Made by a program: the position numbers and the translations under genes. From assembly GCA_964367845.1 (NCBI GenBank), contig CAYIYW010000017.1, positions 1 through 12,151 on the forward strand: DNA of 12,151 bases, read 5' to 3'. This DNA is from JAHFLV01 sp964367845. GTDB taxonomy: Bacteria > Patescibacteriota > Minisyncoccia > Phycocordibacterales > DATGWK01. Shown in pieces: positions 5,042-11,429 of this stretch (position 1 is the stretch's first letter; every line of letters starts with the position of its first letter). Under the pieces are notes generated by a model. The model was given only the letters and a program-made list of their open reading frames with translations, searched no databases and was not told where the DNA came from.

Positions 5042-6055
5042 ATGATTGCAATTGGAATTCTAGTGGCGATTTTTCTGGGTGTCGGCGGCACGGCTGTCGT
5101 CGCCGACAATGCACGCCCCGGCGATGCCTTGTTCGGTGTTGACCAAACGGTTGAAAAAATTGAGCTTTCTTTAAGCGGCGAAAGTCGGAAAGACATTCTT
5201 CGCCTGAAATTTGCTCAAGAGCGGGTAAGCGAGATTGAGGACATTATGGATGAGGGTTCAGAAGACCGATTGAATAATCGGCAAGACGATGATATTTCTT
5301 CTCCCGGTCAAGCCAGTCAGCCGGATGGCGCAGACGCCGTGGAAGACGGGAAAAGAGTTGTCTCTGACGAAAACCGTGCGGATATAGAAATCGGGATTCA
5401 GGCGCTGGCTTCGCTTCTTGGCGGCGTTGAGAATTCGGAACTGGACAATGAATTGGAGTCCATTATCAAAAACTTGAATGACAGAATCGGGTCGCTTCCC
5501 GAAGATACCAGAATTGAAGTCCGAGACGACCGTTTTGAGGCAAGAAACGAAAGCGGGCGAATTCGTATTGACATAAAAGACGATGGCGAAATTCGGCTGA
5601 AACTGAAGGTTGATTCTGATAAAAGTGGGAAGAATGTTTCGGGCGAGAGCGAAGATGATGATGGAGAGGACAAAAAAGACGATTCCATCGGCGTGAGCGG
5701 GGCGAAAAACAAAATTGGCTTGAGTGAAGCCGAAATTGATATTTTTACCGATATCACAACGGTAAAAGTTGAAATAAACGGAGTAAAAACTTCATTTACC
5801 ACCTTGGCTCGGACAAGGAGCGCGATTATTGATGAAATTCTTAAGCGTTTTGCCGGACTGACTCGTTCGCAGATGGACGCTCTGCTTGAAATTGAAGTTG
5901 AAAACCGAGCGAGCCGAGCCGATGACTTAAAATTGGACAGCGATTCTGACGACGACGATGACGATGACAACGATGATGACCGAAGCCACGACAACGACCC
6001 AGACGGCAATCGGGGCGGAAATAACGGCCAAAGCGGAAGGTCAGGCCGCAATTAG
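5042..6055 (+). CDS. Secreted or anchored DUF5667 protein with Asp-rich tail
   Basis: Starting at the ATG at 5042 gives 337 residues. Residues 2-21 (IAIGILVAIFLGVGGTAVVA) are a hydrophobic export signal or anchor, directly followed by NARPGDALFGVDQTVEKIEL, the hallmark opening of DUF5667 proteins, which are exported, helical and of unknown function in CPR bacteria. A further in-frame GTG at 4973 would put charged residues before the signal and lies between leader hairpins, so it is rejected. The middle is acidic and probably helical. Around residues 248-280 a conserved-looking segment (DIFTDITTVKVEINGVKTSF) may be a small beta domain. Residues 299-313 are almost all Asp and Ser, followed by a Gly/Asn/Arg-rich end. 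Such a tail could bind divalent cations or interact with the cell surface; that is inference. Confidence 0.8.
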   Translation: MIAIGILVAIFLGVGGTAVVADNARPGDALFGVDQTVEKIELSLSGESRKDILRLKFAQERVSEIEDIMDEGSEDRLNNRQDDDISSPGQASQPDGADAVEDGKRVVSDENRADIEIGIQALASLLGGVENSELDNELESIIKNLNDRIGSLPEDTRIEVRDDRFEARNESGRIRIDIKDDGEIRLKLKVDSDKSGKNVSGESEDDDGEDKKDDSIGVSGAKNKIGLSEAEIDIFTDITTVKVEINGVKTSFTTLARTRSAIIDEILKRFAGLTRSQMDALLEIEVENRASRADDLKLDSDSDDDDDDDNDDDRSHDNDPDGNRGGNNGQSGRSGRN

Positions 6056-6118
6056 GTTTAGGTGAGCGATGTGCGTGATGAAGGCGAGTGTCCCGATGTG
6101 TTCTGGCAGAAGAAAAAC

Positions 6119-6218
6119 NNNNNNNNNNNNNNNNNNNNNNNNNNNNNNNNNNNNNNNNNNNNNNNNNNNNNNNNNNNNNNNNNNNNNNNNNNNNNNNNNN
6201 NNNNNNNNNNNNNNNNNN
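6119..6218. other. Assembly gap (100 N)
   Basis: Exactly 100 N, the usual placeholder for a scaffold gap of unknown true size. It removes the beginning of the DoxX-like gene. The two flanks share no overlap. The 63 bases between the DUF5667 stop and the gap hold no gene that can be supported. Confidence 0.97.
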
Positions 6219-6527
6219 GGGCATGGTGCTCTGGCTCTCGGAGGCAACCCAAAATGGGTTGGGTGGGTTCAGGAACTTTCCGGTCTGGACGCTCCAACCG
6301 CCACGACCTTTATGCTGGTAGTTGGGGCAATGGATGTTCTGTTGGCGATTCTTGTTCTCGTTAAACCAATCAGAATCGCTCTTTTATGGATGGCGTTCTG
6401 GGGTTTTTGGACTGCGCTAGTAAGACCGATTGTCGGTGAGTCAATTTGGGATTTCATTGAACGCTTCGCAAACTGGGCCGCTCCTCTCGCGCTTTATTTT
6501 TTCCTGCGGTCAAACAAGAGCAACTAA
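6219..6527 (+). CDS. DoxX-like integral membrane protein, N-terminus lost in gap
   Basis: About 102 C-terminal residues are readable, beginning GHGALALGGNPKWVGWVQEL. This resembles the end of the first transmembrane segment and loop of small DoxX-like four-helix membrane proteins. Two or three hydrophobic helices follow: FMLVVGAMDVLLAILVLV, IALLWMAFWGFWTALV and a C-terminal WAAPLALYFFL. The polar SIWDFIERFANW segment before the last helix recurs in small membrane proteins of this type. The start lies in the gap; since the gap length is arbitrary, any reading continuous across it is unsafe. Its stop codon directly abuts the nrdJ stop on the other strand. Function is unknown; assignment to DoxX is by overall pattern only. 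Confidence 0.6.
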   Translation, partial: GHGALALGGNPKWVGWVQELSGLDAPTATTFMLVVGAMDVLLAILVLVKPIRIALLWMAFWGFWTALVRPIVGESIWDFIERFANWAAPLALYFFLRSNKSN

Positions 6528-8843
6528 CTATATCGCTATTTCACAGACATTTCCGACGCAGGCCAGTTCTTTTTTGACGTCAAGCTCATCGGTTTTTTCG
6601 TAGGTGATGATTTTTGAATAATCTATGTGTTTCAATCGTTCCGAAAGCTCAAAGTATTTTTTCTCGTCAATTTCTTCGTAAGGAGCAAGTTGATAGACAT
6701 GATTGTCCCGAGGCAGGAAAGACAAACCGCCGACAATGTCCCAATTTTTATAAACCCAATTTGCCACCGCAATCCATTCGTCTTCGCCGATGGAAACAGT
6801 TACGGACGGATTATGTTCCGTGTAATTGATTTTTACCAATTTCCAGTGTTCAAGCTGGTCTATGGCCGAAACGTCGTCTTTATAGAGCGAACCCTTGGGC
6901 GATTTCACCGGGAATTCAAGAACAAAAGTGGTTGCGTTGTCCTTTGATTGACCGACTTCCGGATAGTAAGGGACGCCTTGGTCTTTGAGCATTTTGAACA
7001 TCGTATCGGTTGCGGAGATTCTGATTCTTCGGATATAGAAAGGGGAGTGGCGCGGATGCATTCCGGATGAACAGTCAACGGTTTGAGAAAGAGTGCCTGA
7101 CGGCTTTACCGCCGTGGTGCAGGTTGAAGGATTTATGCCGATTTTTTTCGCGTATACTTGGTTTACCTTTACGACTTCTTTTTTGAGTTTCTCAAGAACA
7201 TCGGCGTTTCTTACGGCCGGACAATCCCACTGGCCGGTGATTGAAACACCAAGCAGGGCTTCTTTTTTGCACCGCTCCTGCCATTCCTTTGAGAGATACG
7301 GAAAATTAGTCAGAGAGGCCTGATATGTGCCCAGAATTGTCGCCATGCGAATTTTTCGCAAAAGCGTTTTTTCGGTATCTTCTTTGCGGGCCACCACTTC
7401 GGACAGATTACAAAATTGTTTTGATTGCAAAATAATTTCTCCGCAAGGATTTGTGCCGATGGAGCCGATAATATTCTGGCCGGTCGGGTCAAAATAACCC
7501 CCGTATTCTTTCAAAACTTTGATTCGCCGCTCCGGCAGTGTCTTGGCGAGCGAACCGCGGTTGAATATGCCTCGTTCGCCCGAGCCGGATTTCATTAACG
7601 CCGTCCATTCTTCAAGAAATTCAACATTTGACGGTTTCTGGTTATAAACGGCGGAATTATTAGCCAACATTCTTTGCGGTTCGGTAACATAAAATGTGCC
7701 TTTTTTGGCGTCGCGAATCTCGGTGTCGTCAAAATCCGACAGGGAAATCATCGCGCTTCTACGGACGCCTCCGGAAACGACGCAGTCGCCAATCATGCAG
7801 ATAATGTCGTGGGCGTCAATGTTCCGAAGCCGTCGGCCTTGTCGGGACAGCATTTTTTCTCGGGTAAAATTCAGAAGTCGTCTTAACGGTTCGGGGCCGG
7901 AGGCCTTGCCGCCCATGGTTTTGAGGCGCGCTCCGGCAGGTCTCAGTTTTGAATAATCAAAATCAACATCACTGCCGTCCGCCCAAGTGTCCAGGCCAAA
8001 AACCAAGGCATCCGCCCAACCTTCTTTGCTGTCGGGGATGACATGAGCGGGAAGTTTTTTGCCGGTTTGGAGTTTAATTTGAGGAAATTTTTGAACATTC
8101 TGACTTTCAACCGACCAGCCAGCACCGGTTCCGCACATTGAGACATACATAATCTCCGCCATGTCCCGGAAATTTTCCGGAGCGATATATGAACAGTTGT
8201 AGGCGCAAACGCTGGTTGTCCGCGCCGCTTGGCCGGCAAACTGCAGAAGCCGCATTGACGGCATGGCTTCCTGATTGAGTATCCCTTCCCGAATTTCCTT
8301 ATACTCCGTTCCTTTGAGTTTTGAACCGAGATTTTCTTTCATGAAAGCGACATATCGGTCTACAGTTTCAATCCATGTCTCCCGTCTGTTTTCTTCAGGA
8401 ATCCATCTTGAGTAAGAACGGTAATACACGAATTCGCCCAAGGAGTTCCTGAAATATTTTTTGCTTTCTTCCGCCAATTTTTTGACCTTCGGCGGCACTT
8501 GCAAACCCTTGGCCCGAATTTTTGCTCGTTTTTCGCGGTAGAGGATAAAGGCCTTGGCCGCTTTTACGTATTCGCTCATGATAAGTTCCTTTTCAACCGT
8601 GTCTTGGATGCCCTCAACGGTCGGGATGAAATTTTTATACTTCTTGGTGATGCGCAAAGTGTCGGCGTACACTTTGTTCGCCACCATTTCCGCTTCTTTG
8701 AGCGAACCCTCGCCGGATGCGACCATGGATTTGTGAATGGCGTTGGTAATTTTGTTGACATCAAACGGAACAACGGAGCCGTCTCTCTTCTGGATATTTT
8801 TTACGACCGATTCCGCAATGACGGCTTTCTTTTTTGATGTCAT
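6528..8843 (-). CDS. nrdJ: Adenosylcobalamin-dependent ribonucleoside-triphosphate reductase (class II)
   Basis: This enzyme makes deoxyribonucleotides from ribonucleotides using an adenosylcobalamin-generated thiyl radical and needs no oxygen. The 771 residues match the monomeric Lactobacillus-type enzyme plus an N-terminal ATP-cone (about residues 12-105). NPCGEI at 465-470 holds the radical Cys C467 with N465 and E469. C478 in QFCNL, 11 residues on, and C217 in YNCSYI are the redox pair, equivalent to C408, C419 and C119 of the L. leichmannii enzyme. The C-terminal CVGNVC (C762, C767) is the CX4C reducing pair. PSGTLSQT (591-598) is a phosphate-binding loop. All catalytic residues are intact and no intein interrupts it. 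CPR bacteria usually cannot make B12, so the cofactor must be scavenged; the divergent DUF4430-DUF6580 genes are candidates. No B12 riboswitch is seen upstream. Confidence 0.96.
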   Translation of the reverse strand: MTSKKKAVIAESVVKNIQKRDGSVVPFDVNKITNAIHKSMVASGEGSLKEAEMVANKVYADTLRITKKYKNFIPTVEGIQDTVEKELIMSEYVKAAKAFILYREKRAKIRAKGLQVPPKVKKLAEESKKYFRNSLGEFVYYRSYSRWIPEENRRETWIETVDRYVAFMKENLGSKLKGTEYKEIREGILNQEAMPSMRLLQFAGQAARTTSVCAYNCSYIAPENFRDMAEIMYVSMCGTGAGWSVESQNVQKFPQIKLQTGKKLPAHVIPDSKEGWADALVFGLDTWADGSDVDFDYSKLRPAGARLKTMGGKASGPEPLRRLLNFTREKMLSRQGRRLRNIDAHDIICMIGDCVVSGGVRRSAMISLSDFDDTEIRDAKKGTFYVTEPQRMLANNSAVYNQKPSNVEFLEEWTALMKSGSGERGIFNRGSLAKTLPERRIKVLKEYGGYFDPTGQNIIGSIGTNPCGEIILQSKQFCNLSEVVARKEDTEKTLLRKIRMATILGTYQASLTNFPYLSKEWQERCKKEALLGVSITGQWDCPAVRNADVLEKLKKEVVKVNQVYAKKIGINPSTCTTAVKPSGTLSQTVDCSSGMHPRHSPFYIRRIRISATDTMFKMLKDQGVPYYPEVGQSKDNATTFVLEFPVKSPKGSLYKDDVSAIDQLEHWKLVKINYTEHNPSVTVSIGEDEWIAVANWVYKNWDIVGGLSFLPRDNHVYQLAPYEEIDEKKYFELSERLKHIDYSKIITYEKTDELDVKKELACVGNVCEIAI

Positions 8844-8880
8844 GGGTGATTTGTTTACGCGATTAATTTAATTTGAAACA

Positions 8881-8908
8881 AGTATATCAACTGCTCCGAC
8901 CACTTCAA
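8881..8908 (-). promoter_or_regulatory. nrdJ promoter
   Basis: Read on the minus strand, TTGAAG (8903-8908) and TATACT (8881-8886) are spaced 16 bp apart, close to the sigma-70 consensus. Transcription would begin near 8874, giving a leader of about 30 nt with no clear Shine-Dalgarno sequence. The -35 hexamer is the same as that of the tRNA operon promoter. Confidence 0.6.
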
Positions 8909-8965
8909 AGGAAAAAGTTGATAAAAAAGGACTTCCGCATTGCTCGGATAGAGATGTCAATCAAA

Positions 8966-9020
8966 AAGCAATCAAAAAATGGGAATCACCGCTTGATAAG
9001 TTCTTTTTGACTGTTAAAAT
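8966..9020. repeat. 55-bp exact direct repeat, left copy
   Basis: This 55-bp block is identical to 9121-9175 on the other side of the N gap. Such an overlap of exactly 55 bases at both contig ends is what unmerged adjacent de Bruijn graph contigs look like (k = 55), so only one copy probably exists in the genome. The divergent region 8844-9208 therefore contains promoters, this repeat and the gap, and no gene other than a possible 9-codon leader ORF. Confidence 0.9.
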
Positions 9021-9120
9021 NNNNNNNNNNNNNNNNNNNNNNNNNNNNNNNNNNNNNNNNNNNNNNNNNNNNNNNNNNNNNNNNNNNNNNNNNNNNNNNN
9101 NNNNNNNNNNNNNNNNNNNN
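9021..9120. other. Assembly gap (100 N), probably spurious
   Basis: A placeholder of exactly 100 N bounded on both sides by the same 55 bases. The two contigs most likely overlap by those 55 bases, which would make the true nrdJ-DUF4430 spacer about 210 bp instead of 365. Confidence 0.9.
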
Positions 9121-9175
9121 AAGCAATCAAAAAATGGGAATCACCGCTTGATAAGTTCTTTTTGACTGTTAAAAT
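9121..9175. repeat. 55-bp exact direct repeat, right copy
   Basis: Identical to 8966-9020. It contains the predicted promoter for the DUF4430 gene, so that promoter appears twice in the assembly. Confidence 0.9.
9148..9175 (+). promoter_or_regulatory. Promoter of the DUF4430-DUF6580 operon
   Basis: TTGATA (9148-9153) and TAAAAT (9170-9175) are 16 bp apart and each match the sigma-70 consensus at 5 of 6 positions. Transcription would begin near 9182, at the ATG of a 9-codon leader ORF. Confidence 0.55.
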
Positions 9176-9182
9176 AGGTGAA

Positions 9183-9212
9183 ATGAGCATAAAAATGGGT
9201 AAAAAAATATGA
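9183..9212 (+). CDS. Possible 9-codon leader peptide coupled to DUF4430
   Basis: ATG at 9183 opens a short frame encoding MSIKMGKKI. Its TGA (9210-9212) overlaps the ATG of the DUF4430 gene (9209-9211). The ATG falls where the transcript is predicted to begin, so a leaderless start followed by reinitiation is conceivable. It could also be chance in an A-rich stretch. Confidence 0.25.
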   Translation: MSIKMGKKI

Positions 9213-9685
9213 AAAGTGGGAAATTTCTAAAATACCTAAAATACGCCGGCTATCTCGCAATCATTGCCGTTGTTTTTTTACTCGGCGTTTCTGTGGGGAG
9301 AGATTACGGAACGCCCGAAGCAGATTTACTTAAAAATTCACGAATTGCCGGACAATCCGCTCAAACTGAAACGGCGAGCATAATGATTGATTACGGCAAC
9401 GGCGAGGTTGAGACACACCGTGATTTACCCATTACCGCGACATCTTCCGTTTTTGATGTTTTAAAGTCGGCGGCCGATGCGAATAATCTCAATTTGGGGT
9501 TTAAGGATTATGGAAAAAGCATGGGCATTTTTATTGAATCAATCGGAGGCGTCGGCGAAGACCCGGCCGGGAAGAAGTGGTGGCAATACTGGGTCAACAA
9601 CGCATACAGTCAAGTGGGAGTAAGCAATTATAATGTAAAACATGGCGATGTTATTGAATTCAAATTCATTCAAGGGCAAGTATAG
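9209..9685 (+). CDS. Membrane-anchored DUF4430 domain protein
   Basis: This is a 158-residue exported protein. Residues 9-29 are a hydrophobic segment after a Lys-rich start (MKSGKFLKYLK), probably an uncleaved N-terminal anchor leaving the rest outside the membrane. Residues 55-153 match DUF4430, the domain type that forms the C-terminal cobalamin-capping domain of animal transcobalamin and intrinsic factor. Hallmarks are SIMIDYGNGEVETH at the first strands, TSSVFDVLKSAADANNL, IESIGGV and the signature WWQYWVNNAYSQVGVSNY (124-141), then HGDVIEFKF. No LPXTG sorting signal is present. It overlaps the DUF6580 gene by 44 bp and is divergent from the B12-dependent nrdJ, so a role in capturing cobalamin or a related ligand at the surface is a reasonable inference. 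DUF4430 also occurs in proteins with other or unknown ligands. Confidence 0.85.
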   Translation: MKSGKFLKYLKYAGYLAIIAVVFLLGVSVGRDYGTPEADLLKNSRIAGQSAQTETASIMIDYGNGEVETHRDLPITATSSVFDVLKSAADANNLNLGFKDYGKSMGIFIESIGGVGEDPAGKKWWQYWVNNAYSQVGVSNYNVKHGDVIEFKFIQGQV

Positions 9686-10286
9686 TTCTCCAATCGGGGA
9701 GTCCAGAGAGTTTAGAAAGTTTGGAGAATTTTGGCGGAAAAAAAATAAAATCGCGCTCGCACTCGTGTTTTTGCTGATTATTTTTGGAGTGATGAGCCGA
9801 TTTCTTCCGCACGCCTGGAATTTTACGCCGATTACGGCGCTCGCTCTTTTTATATCCGCTTATTTCGGGGCGAGGTATTTCTTAGTGGCCGTGCCCGCGA
9901 TTCTTTTTATTAGCGATTTATTCATCGGATTTTATCAGTGGCAGATTATGATTGCCGTCTATGGAAGTTTTATGCTGGCTGGCATGGTCGGCTGTCTCAT
10001 AAAAAGCAAGAAATCGGCCGGCCTGATTTTTGTCAGTGCTATCGGTTCATCACTTGTTTTCTTTTTGGTTACCAATTGGGCCGTGTGGCAATTCGGCGCA
10101 ATGTATGAACATTCTTTTGCCGGTCTCATTCAATCCTATATCATGGCCCTGCCATTTTTCAGGAATTCTCTTGTCGGCGACCTGTTTTATGCGGGTGTGT
10201 TTTTTGGCGGGTTTGAGGTGGTGCGGTATCTCGCGCTTAGTCTGAAATCTCGGGCGCGCCACTCGGCGCTTTCTTTTTGGATTTGA
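9642..10286 (+). CDS. DUF6580 family membrane protein (ECF S-component-like)
   Basis: About six transmembrane helices are visible at roughly residues 36-51, 60-79, 80-98, 101-120, 126-144 and 176-198. WNFTPITALALF (59-70) and RNSLVGDLFYAGVFFGGFE (174-192) are typical of DUF6580 putative transport proteins, which resemble substrate-binding S components of energy-coupling-factor transporters. The frame opens at ATG 9642 (or ATG 9648), inside the 3' end of the DUF4430 gene, an overlap of about 44 bp that suggests translational coupling. The first 35 residues are polar and variable; the next in-frame ATG lies within helix 1. No ECF ATPase or T component is in the window, so these would have to be shared subunits encoded elsewhere. 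The substrate is not shown by sequence; cobalamin is suggested by context only. Confidence 0.8.
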   Translation: MAMLLNSNSFKGKYSSPIGESREFRKFGEFWRKKNKIALALVFLLIIFGVMSRFLPHAWNFTPITALALFISAYFGARYFLVAVPAILFISDLFIGFYQWQIMIAVYGSFMLAGMVGCLIKSKKSAGLIFVSAIGSSLVFFLVTNWAVWQFGAMYEHSFAGLIQSYIMALPFFRNSLVGDLFYAGVFFGGFEVVRYLALSLKSRARHSALSFWI

Positions 10287-10305
10287 TTCAATTAGGATTC
10301 TATTC

Positions 10306-11325
10306 ATGCATGACCAGCCGAAAATCCTTGCTACCAAGCCCTCAAAGGACTACGAACTTCTTGATTCCGGAGAAGGCGAGAAACTTGAGCGTTTTGGGGG
10401 CGTTGTTTTAAGGCGACCCGACCCGCAAGCGCTATGGAGCAAAAGTTTAACGCCCGAAAAATGGGATAACGCGTCTGCCCGTTTCGTGAATTCCGGTCGG
10501 TCCGGCGTCTGGAAAAAAAAAGTTGATTTACCCGATTCAGAATCGCAAGGTTCCAAATTGCCCGATTCTTGGCCAGTGGAACTTTCCGGTCTGACCTTCG
10601 GAATATCTCTTTCGGCTTTCAAACATACCGGGCTTTTTCCGGAGCAATCGGAAAACTGGAATTGGCTCGGCGAAACAATCGGGCGCTCAATTACTGGCGT
10701 GGATATGAATGCGAATACAGATGTGGACGCGAATACAGACGCGAAAAAACCGATTTCAGTTCTAAATCTTTTTGGTTATACCGGTGGCGCGACTTTAGCG
10801 GCGGCAAAAGCCGGCGCGAGCGTAACTCATGTTGACGGCTCAAAGGTTTCGGTTAATCGCGCGCGCGAAAATGCCAAACTGTCCGGCCTTGAAGCGAAGC
10901 CGATTCGCTGGATTGTTGACGACGTGTCGGCTTTTGTGAGAAGAGAAATCAGGCGAGGCAATCGTTATGACGGCATAATTATGGACCCGCCGGCCTATGG
11001 CCACGGCCCCAAAAAAGAGCTTTGGGAAATTGAAACCAATTTGCCTTTGCTAATCGCCGAATGTCGGAAAATTCTTTCGGCTGCCCCGATTTTTATTTTA
11101 TTGAACGGTTACGCTTCGGGTTATTCGGCCGTGGCTTATAAAAACAGTATTGTTGATTTGATTAATGGAATAGGTTCGGTTGGCGGAAACGACGGGAACG
11201 ATGGAGACGGTTGCAGGAACGACAAAAGTGACCAAAACGGCGGAATTGAGTTCGGCGAACTCGCGCTTGAAGCCGAATCTGGCCGGCAATTGCCCGCCGG
11301 AATTTTCGCAAGATGGCGCTCGTGA
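10306..11325 (+). CDS. Class I SAM-dependent methyltransferase (RlmI/RlmK-like)
   Basis: This is probably an rRNA methyltransferase of the RlmI/RlmK group (COG1092). A beta-rich N-terminal region contains ERFGGVVLRRPDPQALW (28-44) and the block FKHTGLFPEQSENWNWL (105-121). The Rossmann domain follows, with motif I LNLFGYTGGATLAAAKAGA (153-171), the acidic residue D177 that binds SAM ribose, a motif around DDVSAF (215-220) and motif IV DPPAYG (227-232). The classical PUA domain of RlmI is absent. Two low-complexity insertions stand out: an 18-bp-period repeat encoding NANTDVDANTD (135-145) and GGNDGNDGDGCRNDKSDQNGG (293-313). An AGGA at 10294-10297, 8 bases before the ATG, is one of the few Shine-Dalgarno-like sequences here. 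It starts 19 bp after DUF6580 and may be co-transcribed. The target base is unknown. Confidence 0.88.
   Translation: MHDQPKILATKPSKDYELLDSGEGEKLERFGGVVLRRPDPQALWSKSLTPEKWDNASARFVNSGRSGVWKKKVDLPDSESQGSKLPDSWPVELSGLTFGISLSAFKHTGLFPEQSENWNWLGETIGRSITGVDMNANTDVDANTDAKKPISVLNLFGYTGGATLAAAKAGASVTHVDGSKVSVNRARENAKLSGLEAKPIRWIVDDVSAFVRREIRRGNRYDGIIMDPPAYGHGPKKELWEIETNLPLLIAECRKILSAAPIFILLNGYASGYSAVAYKNSIVDLINGIGSVGGNDGNDGDGCRNDKSDQNGGIEFGELALEAESGRQLPAGIFARWRS
10711..10740 (+). repeat. 18-bp-period repeat inside the methyltransferase gene
   Basis: GCGAATACAGA occurs at 10711-10721 and again at 10729-10739, a period of 18 bp. It encodes repeated ANTDxDANTD residues in a loop between the N-terminal region and SAM-binding motif I. 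The repeat is in frame and leaves the core motifs untouched. Confidence 0.65.
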
Positions 11326-11414
11326 AGCAACCCCCGCCAAATTTCTAGTAAGATACTTGGTGCTATGATGTCTGATACATAGGAGCATTACAAATTTAAT
11401 CAGCGATTATTCGT

Positions 11415-11420
11415 TATAAA
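11415..11420 (+). promoter_or_regulatory. -10 box for the SIMPL gene
   Basis: TATAAA ends 9 bases before the ATG at 11430, and no Shine-Dalgarno sequence lies between. A clear -35 box is not visible. The preceding 104 bases after the methyltransferase stop contain no other feature that I can support. Confidence 0.4.
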
Positions 11421-11429
11421 CTAAAAACC

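Noticed and set aside
5398..6051. Long Ser-rich open frame on the minus strand inside the DUF5667 gene
   Set aside because: It is the antisense shadow of the Asp/Glu-rich coding strand and shows no protein-like motifs.
6062..6364. Open frames reading across the 100-N gap
   Set aside because: The gap length is a placeholder, so frames on its two sides cannot be joined; only the part after 6218 is annotated.
8875..8896. NrdR-box-like sequence around the nrdJ -10 box
   Set aside because: An ATAT core and TTGT occur on the minus strand, but the spacing is off by one base and the left half does not match; it is better explained as the -10 box itself.
8844..9020. Possible cobalamin riboswitch before nrdJ
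   Set aside because: No B12-box-like sequence or suitable leader length is seen; the predicted leader is only about 30 nt.
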